Below, in pieces: positions 40,502 to 52,265 of a stretch of 64,000 bases of DNA. Where the stretch lies: NCBI GenBank assembly GCA_928724745.1, contig CAKMXJ010000016.1, forward strand, positions 520,001 through 584,000. The letters are read 5' to 3'. This DNA is from Anthracocystis setariae (taxonomy: Eukaryota; Basidiomycota; Ustilaginomycetes; Ustilaginales; Ustilaginaceae). A program made the position numbers and the translations under genes. Position 1 is the stretch's first letter; each line of letters begins with the position of its first letter. The notes under the pieces are model-generated. The model was not told where the DNA came from. It did not search any database and saw only the letters and a program-made list of their open reading frames with translations.

Positions 40502-42151
40502 CTACCTGCCACCAAAAGAACCAAACGTCGAACCACCGTACTTCAATCTTTCCGCCTCGGCTTTTTCCTCGTCGACCTTCCGTTTACGTTCTGTTTCAAT
40601 CCTTTGCTCTTCATCGTACAAGTTGATATCGTTGAGCATGCAATCGAGCTCTGGGCTGACGATGAACTTGCGTTGCAACTCGCCCAACGATGTAGCTGTC
40701 CTGTTGCTGGGATCCAACAGCATTACTTGCTGCAAGAATGTGCTCTGCGATCCACCGGCCACTTCCATCACCAGATCGTCAAACTTGAAAAATACACGTC
40801 CGTCTCGGTATACATCCAGCTTGCCGATCAGACCTTCCTTGTTGCCACTCGCGGCGAGATCGCGCTTCTTGTCATCATCGTCGGACTCAGATGCATCGGA
40901 TCCGTCTTCGACTTCGGAACTCATAGCTTCATCCTTGATCGAGGAAGGGCGCGCTTGACCTCCGCCACCAGTTGTGCCTTCTGCGAATGATACAGTGCGT
41001 CTCTTGCTCGCTTGAGTAGTGGCTTCAGCATCGGACTGCTGCGCTGGTGCTTTCGAAACATCTTCTTTGGGCTTCTTGGGCGCTTTGAACTTGGGAAATA
41101 GCTGTGGGAACTGGAAGAGGTACAGTCGATTTTCAGGATTGACATCGTCGTCGTCATGGAAAACGAAATCGTCGACGAGATCGTCCATGAGCTCGTCACC
41201 TTCGCTTTCGCTCAGATCAAGAGCGTCGGTCGTGTTGGCTTTTGATTCCTCTTCTGGTGCCGGGGTGACAGATGCGCTCGAGATGGCGGTCGAGGTTGCG
41301 GCGGACGAATTCAAGCCGAGCTGCCCCATAACTTCGTCTTCATCTTCCGACTTAACCCTGATGACCTCGCTTCCTCGCTCATCCTTTGAGATCCTGCCGT
41401 CCATCTTCTTCTGGCGAGCATCGGCCGCGCGCTGCTTGTCCTTCTTGCTCTCTTTGTCGGCGACCCGTGGGAGGGCTCGTGGTGCAAGCTCATCGAGCAC
41501 ATGCACTTCATCCATATCCACGATTTCGACGCCACCATCTTCTGGATCCGAGTACTGCTCTGCCTCTTTGAGCTTGTCTGGGTTGCGGTACGATGCACGA
41601 TCAGGATCTGTCTTGAAAGGACTGTTTGCACGACTCGACTCTGCGCTTGCAGCGGGTGTCAAGCTGGAACCTCCCGGTCCAATAGGGGCGATCTTCTTGC
41701 CGGTGGGTCGCGCCGAAGGGCCTAGAGCGAAAGGACCCGATGCTGTCATCTGTACTGGTTGCCGGGGTAGACGGGCACCACCACGGCCACGGACACGGCC
41801 TCCGCCTCGAGTAGCAGTTCCGGACGAGAGTGAAGTCGCGAGAGGCGATGACGACGAGGTGTCCCAAGTAGAAGCGGTTTGCGGCGCGGGAGACTCGGAC
41901 GCTTTACGACGTTGCGGCATGACGGGACGGAACTGCATTCGTAAGCCTGAGCCTGGCCCTGAAGCGCCTGTTCCAGGTGCTGGAGATGCGTATGAAGATC
42001 TTGAAGGTACCATAGAGGCGTTCGATGAAGCCCCACGGCCAGCTCCTCGTAGAGATGCAGTTCCTCGAAGCGAAGCCATACCTCGCAAGGGTCGTGGAGC
42101 GTCGGCTCCAGACGACGAGTTCCCTGGTGGCTGCTTTGACGGATTCGACAT
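40502..42151 (-). CDS. RPC53: RNA polymerase III subunit C53 (RPC4)
   Basis: 549 aa, single exon, ATG at 42151. The N-terminus is Ser/Gly/Arg-rich with SLRG and RGRGGAR motifs. The conserved RPC4 module is C-terminal: LYLFQFPQLFPKF, then KLDVYRDGRVFFKFDDLVMEV, FLQQVMLLD and GELQRKFIVSPELDCMLNDI. C53 pairs with C37 and takes part in Pol III termination and reinitiation, so it acts on the tRNA genes seen nearby. Acidic and Lys-rich insertions separate the motifs. It is convergent with GCD6, with 153 bp between stops. Confidence 0.9.
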   Translation of the reverse strand: MSNPSKQPPGNSSSGADAPRPLRGMASLRGTASLRGAGRGASSNASMVPSRSSYASPAPGTGASGPGSGLRMQFRPVMPQRRKASESPAPQTASTWDTSSSSPLATSLSSGTATRGGGRVRGRGGARLPRQPVQMTASGPFALGPSARPTGKKIAPIGPGGSSLTPAASAESSRANSPFKTDPDRASYRNPDKLKEAEQYSDPEDGGVEIVDMDEVHVLDELAPRALPRVADKESKKDKQRAADARQKKMDGRISKDERGSEVIRVKSEDEDEVMGQLGLNSSAATSTAISSASVTPAPEEESKANTTDALDLSESEGDELMDDLVDDFVFHDDDDVNPENRLYLFQFPQLFPKFKAPKKPKEDVSKAPAQQSDAEATTQASKRRTVSFAEGTTGGGGQARPSSIKDEAMSSEVEDGSDASESDDDDKKRDLAASGNKEGLIGKLDVYRDGRVFFKFDDLVMEVAGGSQSTFLQQVMLLDPSNRTATSLGELQRKFIVSPELDCMLNDINLYDEEQRIETERKRKVDEEKAEAERLKYGGSTFGSFGGR

Positions 42152-42399
42152 CTCTTGCTATGGCGCTCGATGGAGGGTGACGATAGAAATCAAGAAACGG
42201 GAGCAGCAGCAGAAGGAGGACGTCTCTGTGATGTCGGCGAGAACAAGTTGAACGTGGTGTGCAGCGACTCTTTGCCAAGAAAAACTGCAGGTATTCTGCC
42301 AATTTGTGGACCTTCTCAAGCCGAGTCCCGAGATTGGCCCATTTTTGTTAAGAATTGGTTCAAGTCAAAATAATAAAATCCACAAAAACATGTTAGTTC

Positions 42400-42482
42400 T
42401 GTTGGATCTTAGAGATCTGAAAGTCATCTTGCACTCAGGGTACCTCACTCAACAGCACTGAACACACAAGCCTGCATGTTTG
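42400..42482 (+). repeat. Left arm of the 83-bp inverted repeat
   Basis: It matches the reverse complement of 43256-43338 at about 67 of 83 positions without gaps. Roughly 14 of the 16 differences are transitions. Confidence 0.85.
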
Positions 42483-43255
42483 AAAACAAGGAGATTAGGG
42501 AAAATCTCTTGTAGTGCATGCATGTGTAATAAAAGAGAGGGGGGGAGGTGGACCCCTCTGTATCTCAATACCAGGGGTTGACCCTTAAAACGTGTTGCTA
42601 CAAAGAACTCAGGCAATCTAGGGTCCACACATGCAAGCTTGCATTTTCAATGGCAACCTCCAGCAATTCCCCACCTGGTGCCTTTGTACAAGGGAGAATA
42701 CAGGTTTCACATTTAGGGCTACAATGAGTCACCCTCATAATCAAGGGTGAGCCCTATTTGCAGACCATGGTGGACCAAACAAATTAGAGTGGGTCATTCA
42801 TGGCTCTCAGGAAGACAGCCCCAATGTAGAGGAAAAGACATGCAAGGCTGTGTGTCCAGGAACGTAATCCTTGTCTGTCATGAGATGTTCTGAAGTCAGG
42901 CTACAGCAACAAGGGTGGTCACTAAGCCATACATGATGATTCACATCACATGTATATATAGGGGTTGTGCCATGAGACGTCTCACTCCTATTACGCTTCC
43001 CAGATCGCCGATCCAAGCCCGATCCGCTGCATCGGGCTAACTCCTATTTTCGCTGGTTCCGCTTTCCCTGTAAATCTCGTCTCACTCACACTGCCTCCAT
43101 CGAAATGACATCGATCACTCATTTAGCTCAAGCTCACTGCACGTCAGAACCTTAACCTTAACTTGGTTATGACAGGTTGTGGCCTGCTCTGTAGTAATTG
43201 TAACTTGTTGAATCATCAACTACCAAAGTGTGTTCCCAACACACAACTAAGTATA

Positions 43256-43338
43256 CAAACATGCAAGCTTGCGTGTCTAGTGCTGTCAAGTGAAACACTC
43301 TACGTGCGAGATGACTTTCGGAACTCTGAGATCCAACA
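43256..43338 (-). repeat. Right arm of the 83-bp inverted repeat
   Basis: Partner of 42400-42482. Identity stops sharply after the GTTTG at the inner end of each arm. Confidence 0.85.
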
Positions 43339-43377
43339 CCTTGTACTTTGTGGGTGGGAGAGCAACAAGGTCTAACA

Positions 43378-43759
43378 AATTGAAAAGATCGAAAAATTCT
43401 TAATTCTCAGACCGCTTCGCCGTTTGCAACAGTATCACTCGATCGATAAAGGGTGCGAGAAGAAGTTGCAGGGTAGTGCGCACGCTCCATCGGTGCACCC
43501 GAGCTGATTTGGCTGTGTCACGTCAAGCTCCACTTTTCAGCATTTTTTCACGATTCCGTGACTTTGACGCATGTTTCCGGCGCTTGAGCCCACTCCGCCT
43601 CCGATCCAGCTGCCTTGTTGCCCGAAACCAACCGCGAACGACGTTCGCATAGAAACTTGACCACCCCTCCCCCTCCTTGCCAACTCACCATCAACATTAT
43701 CATCATCCGAACTTTGTTTCACTCCTTTCGCCTTCTTTCCTCCAAAGCATCGATCTACA
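43378..43759 (+). promoter_or_regulatory. PGK1 promoter and leader
   Basis: 382 bp between the element and the PGK1 ATG. The last 130 bp are pyrimidine-rich (for example CCACCCCTCCCCCTCC near 43662), a usual mark of strongly expressed fungal genes. Confidence 0.55.
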
Positions 43760-45013
43760 ATGTCTCTCTCTAGCAAGCTTGGTATCACCGATGTCGACCT
43801 CAAAGACAAGAAGGTCCTGATCCGTGTCGACTTCAACGTTCCCATGGACGGCGACAAGATCACCAACAACCAGCGTATCGTTGCTGCCCTCCCCACCGTC
43901 AAGTACGCTATCGAGCAGCACGCCAAGGCGATCGTCCTCATGTCCCACATGGGTCGCCCTGATGGCAAGCCCGTCGCCAAGTACTCGCTCAAGCCCGTGG
44001 CTGCCGAGGTCTCCAAGCTCCTCGGCAAGAACGTCGAGTTTCTTCCGGACTGCGTTGGTCCCGAGACCGAGAAGGCGGTCGCCTCTGCTACGGACGGCAA
44101 GATCTTTCTGCTCGAGAACCTTCGCTACCACGTCGAGGAGGAGGGCAAGGGCACCAACGAAGCTGGTGAAAAGGTCAAGGCCGACCCCAAGAAGGTCGAG
44201 GAGTTCCGTGCCAGCCTCACCAAGCTTGGTGACGTTTACATCAACGATGCTTTTGGTACTGCTCACCGAGCTCACTCTTCCATGGTCGGTGTTCAGGTGC
44301 CCCAGCGTGCTGCCGGTTTCCTCATGAAGAAGGAGCTCGAGTTCTTCGCCAAGGCTCTCGAGAGCCCCGAGCGCCCCTTCCTCGCCATCCTTGGCGGTGC
44401 CAAGGTCTCGGACAAGATCCAGCTGATCGACAACATGCTTGACAAGGTCAACTCGCTCATCATCTGCGGTGGTATGGCTTTCACCTTCAAAAAGACGCTC
44501 GACAACGTCAAGATCGGCACTTCGCTCTTCGACGAGGCTGGTTCGCACAAGGTTGCCGAGCTTGTCGAGAAGGCCAAGAAGAACAATGTTGAGCTCGTCT
44601 TCCCCGTCGACTACATCACCGCCGACAAGTTCGACAAGAACGCCAAGACCGGCTCTGCTACCGATGCTGAGGGTATCCCTGACGAGTGGATGGGTCTCGA
44701 CTGCGGTGAGCAATCGCGCAAGATTTTCCGCGAGACTATCCTCAAGGCCAAGACCATTCTCTGGAATGGTCCCGCTGGTGTTTTCGAGTTTGACAACTTC
44801 GCCGGTGGTTCCAAGGCTATGCTCGACGCCTGCCTCGAGGCCGAGAAGAACGGTTCAACCGTGATTGTTGGTGGTGGTGACACTGCCACTGTTGTTGCCA
44901 AGTACGGTGCTGAGGACGGCATCTCGCACTGCTCCACTGGAGGTGGTGCTTCGCTCGAATTGCTCGAGGGCAAAGAACTCCCGGCTCTGGGTCAGCTTTC
45001 GGTCCGCTCATAA
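43760..45013 (+). CDS. PGK1: Phosphoglycerate kinase
   Basis: 417 aa, single exon, ATG at 43760. The product is the cytosolic glycolytic enzyme that converts 1,3-bisphosphoglycerate and ADP to 3-phosphoglycerate and ATP. Substrate-binding motifs in the N-domain are [31 protein letters not shown] and [13 protein letters not shown]. Nucleotide-binding motifs in the C-domain are [21 protein letters not shown] and [19 protein letters not shown]. Length equals the usual 415-417. Codon use is strongly biased to C-ending codons, as expected for high expression, which also opens long meaningless frames on the opposite strand. Confidence 0.98.
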   Translation: MSLSSKLGITDVDLKDKKVLIRVDFNVPMDGDKITNNQRIVAALPTVKYAIEQHAKAIVLMSHMGRPDGKPVAKYSLKPVAAEVSKLLGKNVEFLPDCVGPETEKAVASATDGKIFLLENLRYHVEEEGKGTNEAGEKVKADPKKVEEFRASLTKLGDVYINDAFGTAHRAHSSMVGVQVPQRAAGFLMKKELEFFAKALESPERPFLAILGGAKVSDKIQLIDNMLDKVNSLIICGGMAFTFKKTLDNVKIGTSLFDEAGSHKVAELVEKAKKNNVELVFPVDYITADKFDKNAKTGSATDAEGIPDEWMGLDCGEQSRKIFRETILKAKTILWNGPAGVFEFDNFAGGSKAMLDACLEAEKNGSTVIVGGGDTATVVAKYGAEDGISHCSTGGGASLELLEGKELPALGQLSVRS

Positions 45014-45309
45014 TCCCTGACAAGTGGATCGCACGCCTTCGTTCCAGAATCTAATCGAATCCGTGCAGTAACGCTTGAGCGAAATGGCTCTCTTTCCCTT
45101 TGCACTCGTTCTCTGAGTCGTCGTGCGATTTCTGTGTCCTCTCTTCAGAGCCTTTGAAGTTCGTCGGCAACAACAACAACAACATTCTGTGCGTCGTGCA
45201 AGTTTTCGATATGATCAAGAAGAGCAAGGCCTTTTGCACTTGTTCGTTGCAAAAATCAGAAACCGACAATGTAAGACATGTATACAATGTTCTACTTCCT
45301 TTGCACAGT

Positions 45310-45412
45310 GGTTTCTTGGCGCAGTTGGTTAGCGCGTCTCCTTAACAATTCTGATCTATCAGATCGTTAGGGCTTACGGAGGAGGTCGCCGGTTCGAACC
45401 CGGCAGAAATCA
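45310..45412 (+). tRNA. tRNA-Val (AAC) with intron
   Basis: Acceptor GGTTTCT/AGAAATC with discriminator A, D stem GCGC/GCGC, anticodon stem TCTCC/GGAGG, loop TTAACA with anticodon AAC at 45344-45346. A 29-nt intron (45348-45376) follows position 37. T arm GCCGG-TTCGAAC-CCGGC. An oligo-T terminator follows. Another copy lies on the opposite strand at 51673-51776. Confidence 0.93.
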
Positions 45413-46022
45413 ATTTTTGGCCTGTCTCGACCCCCGGGCAAAGATGGCTCCTTTTTCGCACATGATGGATGAATGGTAGCGGACTCAGTATTCAGTCTTT
45501 GTGAGCAGTCACAAAGTCTAGATAGGTCATACTGAAGCTCCTGCACGCATTGTCGCTACGGTTTATGAGGCGGAACGGACAGGAGACGGCGGGCAGCAAC
45601 TAAAAGAGCATTTCTTCTGGACTGAGAATTTCTCAGCCAACCAAAACCCAAAGTTTTGGCAAACGAGTCAGAGGTACAGCTGAAAATTGCTTCAACTCGG
45701 TCGAGCTTGATTCTGAGCGCTTGTTCAGTCTAATCCACATACGAAGGCTGGGTAATTGAACGGGAAAAAGAAATCCAAGTCGAGCCTGAGCCTCAGCGCG
45801 TCTAGACGTCTGTGCGCGAGGTTGGCCAACAAAGCTCTTATCTCAAGAGACTTGCTTGCTCCCGCCACACCCTCTTTTTCTCTCAACCACTACCATCAAC
45901 CACTCTTACGCACACCCGAACCTACCTCCAAGGTTTCGATTGTCCTCATCACTCACCGACGCGCACCTACCACTCGTATTCAAAGCAAGACACTCGTCGC
46001 CACTCAAACCCGCATTCAAAAC
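45413..46022. other. Intergenic region upstream of ARG1
   Basis: 610 bp. The last 180 bp are a C/A/T-rich leader before the ARG1 ATG. No other feature was identified. Confidence 0.5.
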
Positions 46023-47803
46023 ATGCCAGGACAGTCCGGAAAAGTGCTTTTGGCATACTCTGGTGGACTCGGTAAGTAGTCCGGGAACCACTCCGGAAGC
46101 TCTCTCAGCCGTCCTCCATGCTTTTTCCTCTGCGGGGTTCAGGCATTGTTTGACAGCTGTTGACCGCTGCATTGGCCCCTGCGCAACGCCGCATCATGTC
46201 GTTGGACGCCATCACTGACAGCTAGCTTCTTCCTCGTTGTTGGTTCTTATTTTGCCTTTGTGGATGGTGCCATCTCCCCTTTGGTCCGTAACTGCCCATT
46301 TGGCGCTGCGACCGTCCAATCGGGTGACTCGAATTTTTTTTTCTTTTCGGGTTGGAATAATTTTTTCGTGCCCTTGATTGCGCTCCGATCACCTTCTGAT
46401 ACTGATTATACTTGGATACTCGCATATTGCCATTGGCACTGCACTGCACTGCATCGTCGGCGTCGGCGTCGTTGTCATCATCAACTACATTGATAATGTC
46501 GTTGCCGTTCTCCACATCGCAACCTCGCTGATACATCGTTGATCGGTCATGTTCGCGTTCTTGCAACACAGACACGTCCACCATCCTCGCATGGCTCATT
46601 GACGAGGGATACGATGTCATCGCCTTCATGGCCGACGTCGGTCAGGAGGAGGACTTCGAGGCTGCTCGCTCCAAGGCTCTCAAGTGTGGTGCCAAGGACT
46701 TCATCCTCGCCGACCTCAAGCGTGAGTTCATCGAGGAGCTCATCTTCCCCGCCGTACAGGCCAACGCCATTTACGAGGACGTCTACCTGCTCGGCACCTC
46801 CCTCGCTCGCCCCGTCATTGCTCGTGGCATGATCGAAGCTGCTGAGAAGACCGGTTGCCAGTACGTCTCGCACGGCTGCACTGGTAAGGGTAACGACCAG
46901 GTGCGTTTTGAGCTTGCCTTCTACGGTCTCAAGCCCGACATCAAGGTCATCGCCCCATGGCGCATTCCCGAGTTCTTCAACCGATTTGCCGGCCGATCTG
47001 CTCTTCTCGAGTACGCCGAGTCCAAGGGTATCCCCGTCACCCAGACCAAGGCTAAGCCCTGGTCCACCGATGAGAACCTCTTCCACATCTCGTATGAGGC
47101 CGGTATTCTTGAGGACCCCAACACCACCCCTCCCGCCGACATGTGGAAGCTCACCAAGAGCCCCGAAGATGCTCCCAACACTCCCGAGAGGATCGTCATC
47201 GAGTTCAAGCAAGGTATCCCCTCTAAGGTCAAGGTTCTGTCCACTGGCAAGGAGCACACGGACCCTGTCGACGTTTTCCTTACCCTCAACGCTCTGGCTC
47301 GTGCCAACGGTATTGGCCGTATCGACATTGTCGAGAACCGCTTCATCGGTGTCAAGTCTCGTGGATGCTACGAGTCGCCTGGTGCCACCATCCTGCGTGC
47401 TGCCCATCTTGACCTTGAGGGTCTCACTCTGGACCGCGAGGTTCGTCGTATTCGTGATCAGGTTATCACTCAGAAGTTCTCCGAGCAGCTCTACTACGGT
47501 TTCTTCTTCTCGCCCGAGTGCGAGTTTGTGCGGTCGTGCATTCCTCAGTCGCAGAAGACCGTCAATGGTCAGGTCAAGCTCGCGCTTTACAAGGGTAATG
47601 TGATTGTCGAGGGCAGAAGCTCCGAGGAGTTGTTGTACGACGAGAAGTTCACCTCGATGGATGAGCAGGGTGGTTTCGACTCGGCAGCCACCAGTGGTTT
47701 CATCACTGTCCAGGCGATCCGTCTGCGTCGTTACGGCTTGGGTTTGACCGAAAAGGGTCAGGGTGGATCCGATCGCCAGACTGCCTACGCTATCCGCAAG
47801 TAG
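46023..47803 (+). CDS. ARG1: Argininosuccinate synthase
   Basis: Two exons, 46023-46071 and 46572-47803, give 426 aa. The 500-nt intron (donor G|GTAAGT, acceptor CAG, phase 1) lies inside the ATP-pyrophosphatase loop: exon 1 ends in LLAYSGGL and exon 2 continues DTSTILAWL. Further family motifs are FMADVGQEEDFEAA, YVSHGCTGKGNDQVRFE and EFFNRFAGRSALLEYA. The enzyme joins citrulline and aspartate with ATP in the cytosol, the penultimate step of arginine synthesis. Length is close to yeast Arg1 (420). It is convergent with LYS12, with 410 bp between stops. Confidence 0.97.
46072..46571 (+). other. ARG1 intron (500 nt)
   Basis: Begins GTAAGT and ends AACACAG. It contains long T-rich stretches (about 46332-46366). 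It is much longer than the roughly 100-nt introns of CBC2 and VPS2 in this window. Confidence 0.88.
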
Positions 47804-48213
47804 CAAGGTTCCGAAAAGGGAACATTCATTGTGTAAAATAAACCCCTGGATTGCCTGCACCGGCACATCCGGTCATCACTTTCTTTTCTTCCCCCTTCTC
47901 AATTGTGGCTTCCATACCTTTTTGTCAATTTTTAATCTCATCGCACGATCTTTCTTCTTTCTTGCTCAAGGGTTGACGTTTGTGGAGTTTGTGTGTGTGC
48001 CGCAGGTTGCAGGATCGAGTCAAAGTTCGGATGATCCGAAGATGTGACGGAGGTTTCCGGGTGCACCACTCACGTCCTTTTTTTTTTTTTTTTTTCTCGA
48101 GACAGACACAGCCTCAAGGTTGTGCACAGTGTGTGTGATTTTGAGCGATTTCTAACTGTGATCAAGACCGGATCTTTGCCTTCGCTTTTGCAATGCAGGA
48201 TGCAGGGTGCAGT
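47804..48213. other. Convergent ARG1/LYS12 3' region
   Basis: 410 bp with a T18 homopolymer at 48078-48095, which reads as an A-tract about 120 nt past the LYS12 stop. No gene. Confidence 0.6.
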
Positions 48214-49533
<1,320 letters not shown>

Positions 49534-49753
49534 CTTGGCTTGGGTTGGGTTTCGAGGTGTGTATTGGACGATGAGAGAGGGTGGTTACCGTAAAGCGGGT
49601 GAGGAGCTGGAACTTTTCAAGAGCAACCGCGCATGCGAGTCACGGCATTTTCCCGAAAGTCTTCCAACTTCCTCGGCCTTATACGGGTAGAAGCCCAAAC
49701 ACAACATGATGAGACATAATAATACACAATTCAAATCATGCCGTTACACACTT

Positions 49754-49861
49754 GGCCGGTTGGCCCAATGGTAAGGCGTCTGACTACGATAAGTCAGCTT
49801 GCACGCAAGCTCTCACGCAATGTTAATCAGGAGATTCTGGGTTCGAGCCCCAGGCTGGTCA
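49754..49861 (+). tRNA. tRNA-Arg (ACG) with intron, copy 1
   Basis: Acceptor GGCCGGT/GCTGGTC with discriminator A, D stem GCC/GGC, anticodon stem TCTGA/TCAGG, loop CTACGA with anticodon ACG at 49786-49788. A 36-nt intron (49790-49825) follows position 37 and contains a strong AGCTTGC/GCAAGCT hairpin. T arm CTGGG-TTCGAGC-CCCAG. An oligo-T terminator follows directly. Confidence 0.93.
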
Positions 49862-51114
49862 TTTTTTGTAGATTTCTTTTCTTTGTTTTCCTTTCATTCA
49901 TTTTTACGCCCCTTTTTTGGCCATTTTCTCGATAAAATCCATATGTTGCAGTTGGTCGCATGGTGGCTCGAAAGTGTCCGACTCGCCACAAGGACCTCTC
50001 CAAAAGGGCACGTTCTCGCATGTGGGATACTGAGAAGGGCTACAATCGCCTGCCCCAAACCAGAAGATTTCTGAAATGTATGGTAGAGGATCGATATAGT
50101 TGCCAGCAAGGGGGCTTGGGTAGGCAATTGGAAGTGTAACTTGTTCGCTATCGTGATCACATAGCAGCATTGGCTTAGAGGGGGTGGGAGGGGATTCGTT
50201 TCGTAGACAGGGGCCAAATCGAGGTATGCTCAACATGAGACGCTTTCATTGCTAGTCTTCAGCTCAGGATTTGAATTGGAGCTTTTACGAACATGCTCGG
50301 CCGCATGGAAATGAAAAGGCAAACCGAGATTGCGCTGGAGGTGCCTTCTCGTTTCATCATCGATGGTCTGACATACGGATGACCATCGAGACAATGTGAT
50401 AAGGAGTGATCATCAAGTACGCGATGTAAATTTAACGTGTCGTTGATGAGATCGACATTCTGTTGAGATTCTTGTTCACACAAAAGTCAATCCGGGGGGT
50501 GTACAACAGCAACAAATCAAGAGCGTGGTAAAGTAAGAACACTTCGTCGATTCGTCCGTCCTTTTCTTTTGTCCTGCAGGGAGAATTGTCAGACAGGGAG
50601 CTTGAGAGTGGTCATGGGAGCATTATCTCTCAGTCATTTGGATTCGAGGCAATTTTGAGACCGTGGAAGTTGATAGGTGGACAAAAGGTTGCTCTTCTTA
50701 CTCAAGCTCGTCGGATAACGATGATGAGCCTGACCCATAGTTGATCATGCTGATGAGGGGAAAGAGTCCTCGCCCACATTTCCATGCCCATCACTAATAA
50801 TTTTGTTTGTTGTAGATGTACGCCTCTCCGCAGCCAACCCCAAGCATCCCCTATCGACAATCGCTCTACGGCAAAAGAAAATGATCGCATTGGAAGCCTT
50901 TAAGAGCTTCAGTGCCCTTGATATAGCTACAGCATGTGATGAAGAGACGCATCAGGTCCTGCGCTCGTCTCGTAAAGTATATTACCGTCATGCAAACGGT
51001 CATGAGGCAAATCGCCTTTCTCGATCGCTGAAAACTGCCACATAATGAGATTGAACGTATGTGTAGAATATTTGAAAGTATATATATACTATGTCAGCTC
51101 TGATGCTCATCACT
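49862..51114. other. Intergenic region between the two tRNA-Arg genes
   Basis: About 1.25 kb without a supported gene. A TAG-preceded small frame at 50803-51045 (80 codons, no ATG at its opening, internal ATG 50881) is the only candidate and has no recognisable domain. Confidence 0.5.
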
Positions 51115-51221
51115 GGCCGGTTGGCCCAATGGTAAGGCGTCTGACTACGAAGTCAGCTCGTTCATCGAGCACGTACGCAACGTTAATCAGGAGATTCTGG
51201 GTTCGAGCCCCAGGCTGGTCA
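51115..51221 (+). tRNA. tRNA-Arg (ACG) with intron, copy 2
   Basis: The mature part is the same as copy 1 at every stem I compared; anticodon ACG at 51147-51149. The 35-nt intron (51151-51185) differs in sequence but keeps a hairpin, GCTCG/CGAGC, and contains CGT that can pair with the anticodon. A T7 terminator follows at 51223. Confidence 0.93.
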
Positions 51222-51672
51222 TTTTTTTAGTATATAGATATATATATATATATATATTTCAGACCTCTCTGGTCTTTTTCGACAACTTCTTTCGTCGACC
51301 TGTGTTTTTCCTTGAGGACTGTGTTGCATGTTGACCTATCACTGCAGGGTTCGCGAGAGGTCTTGGTGTACATCAATTGAAAGACCAGCATACTGAAGCT
51401 CGCTGCTGGAGGGCTTGCTTGATCTCAACATGAAGTCGAGCGAAATTTCTGCCTCGCAGGACCGCGGAACACACTATCCTGTAGAAATGAGGCCGATTCA
51501 CTTACTCCAGTGACGACATCACCCCAAGATGAACCAAAATCCAGGTTGAGCTCAGTGTCTTGTGACATTCTGTGCCTCCCCGTGATCTGACCACCTTCGT
51601 TGACCAGCTGCGCCGTCTCAACAAGTAGGAGAGAGTCTGTCAAAATATGAAGTTGTTATGAAAAAACAAAAA
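51222..51672. other. Intergenic region with (AT)n repeat
   Basis: An (AT)10 tract at 51238-51257 lies just past the tRNA-Arg terminator. No gene was seen in the rest. Confidence 0.6.
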
Positions 51673-51776
51673 TGATTTCTGCCGGGTTCGAACCGGCGAC
51701 CTCCTCCGTAAGCCCTAACGATCTGAGTTGATCAGAATTGTTAAGGAGACGCGCTAACCAACTGCGCCAAGAAACC
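51673..51776 (-). tRNA. tRNA-Val (AAC) with intron, second copy
   Basis: Minus-strand copy with the same acceptor, D, anticodon and T stems as 45310-45412. Anticodon AAC is at 51742-51740. The intron (51738-51709, 30 nt) has the same ends as the first copy, with differences in its centre (CAACTC instead of TATC). Oligo-T follows on the minus strand. Confidence 0.92.
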
Positions 51777-52265
51777 ATTCATGCCACATGATAGAATAGG
51801 TGCATACTCATGGCATCACTTTTGAAACAACATCCTCCGGAAGAGTATCCGGAAGCCTCTCGCCGAACCTCGCGCCAACCAACTCAACCATCAAATCACG
51901 AGCAACTTTCAGTATAGGAATCGTATCTTCTTGCTAGAAAGGTTACCGAAATACATCGCACACTCGTGCGAAAGAGAGAAAGAGAGAGAGAGAAAGAGAG
52001 AAAGAAAGGGGTATGCGAGACAGCTACAAGAACACGAGACGAGTATGAGAGGGCGAAGGGCTGCGATGCGAATGGATGCAAGTAGGCGATGAGAGGGATC
52101 CATCGATCTTGTAGACCGCTGACCGCTGGAATGTGCCGTTGCTTCGGCGGGTATCCAATGTCCGCATGTATAGGACCTAGACTAGTTGACGCCGACGAGC
52201 GTTGCGTTGATGCGGGGCTTTGCTGTATATATGTAGGACCAACCACAGCGTGCATTGCCGACGGC
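51777..52265. other. Intergenic region with (GA)n tract, 3' of the C2H2 gene
   Basis: A purine repeat of GA and AAAG units runs from 51967 to 52009. No coding signal was recognised. Confidence 0.6.

Larger units (their letters stand above)
42391..43377. mobile_element. Putative transposon remnant with long inverted repeats
   Basis: An A+T-richer block between RPC53 and PGK1 bounded by TGTTAG and CTAACA. Just inside lie inverted repeats of about 83 bp (42400-42482 and 43256-43338), both starting TGTTGGATCT on their own strand. No protein is encoded. A TATATATA box lies near 42953. TG...CA ends suggest LTR origin (a copia-like TGTTGGA start), either two LTR fragments head to head or one element with terminal inverted repeats. 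I see no matching target duplication (AAACA left, AATTG right), so the exact borders are uncertain. Confidence 0.55.

Noticed and set aside
43145..43166. Telomere-like AACCTTAACCTTAAC in the inverted-repeat element
   Set aside because: Only two degenerate units; it is not the TTAGGG-type array of smut telomeres.
46547..47866. 439-codon minus-strand frame opposite ARG1, and a 336-codon one opposite PGK1
   Set aside because: Both are mirror frames of strongly codon-biased housekeeping genes, with Leu/Asp/Glu/Val-rich composition and no domain.
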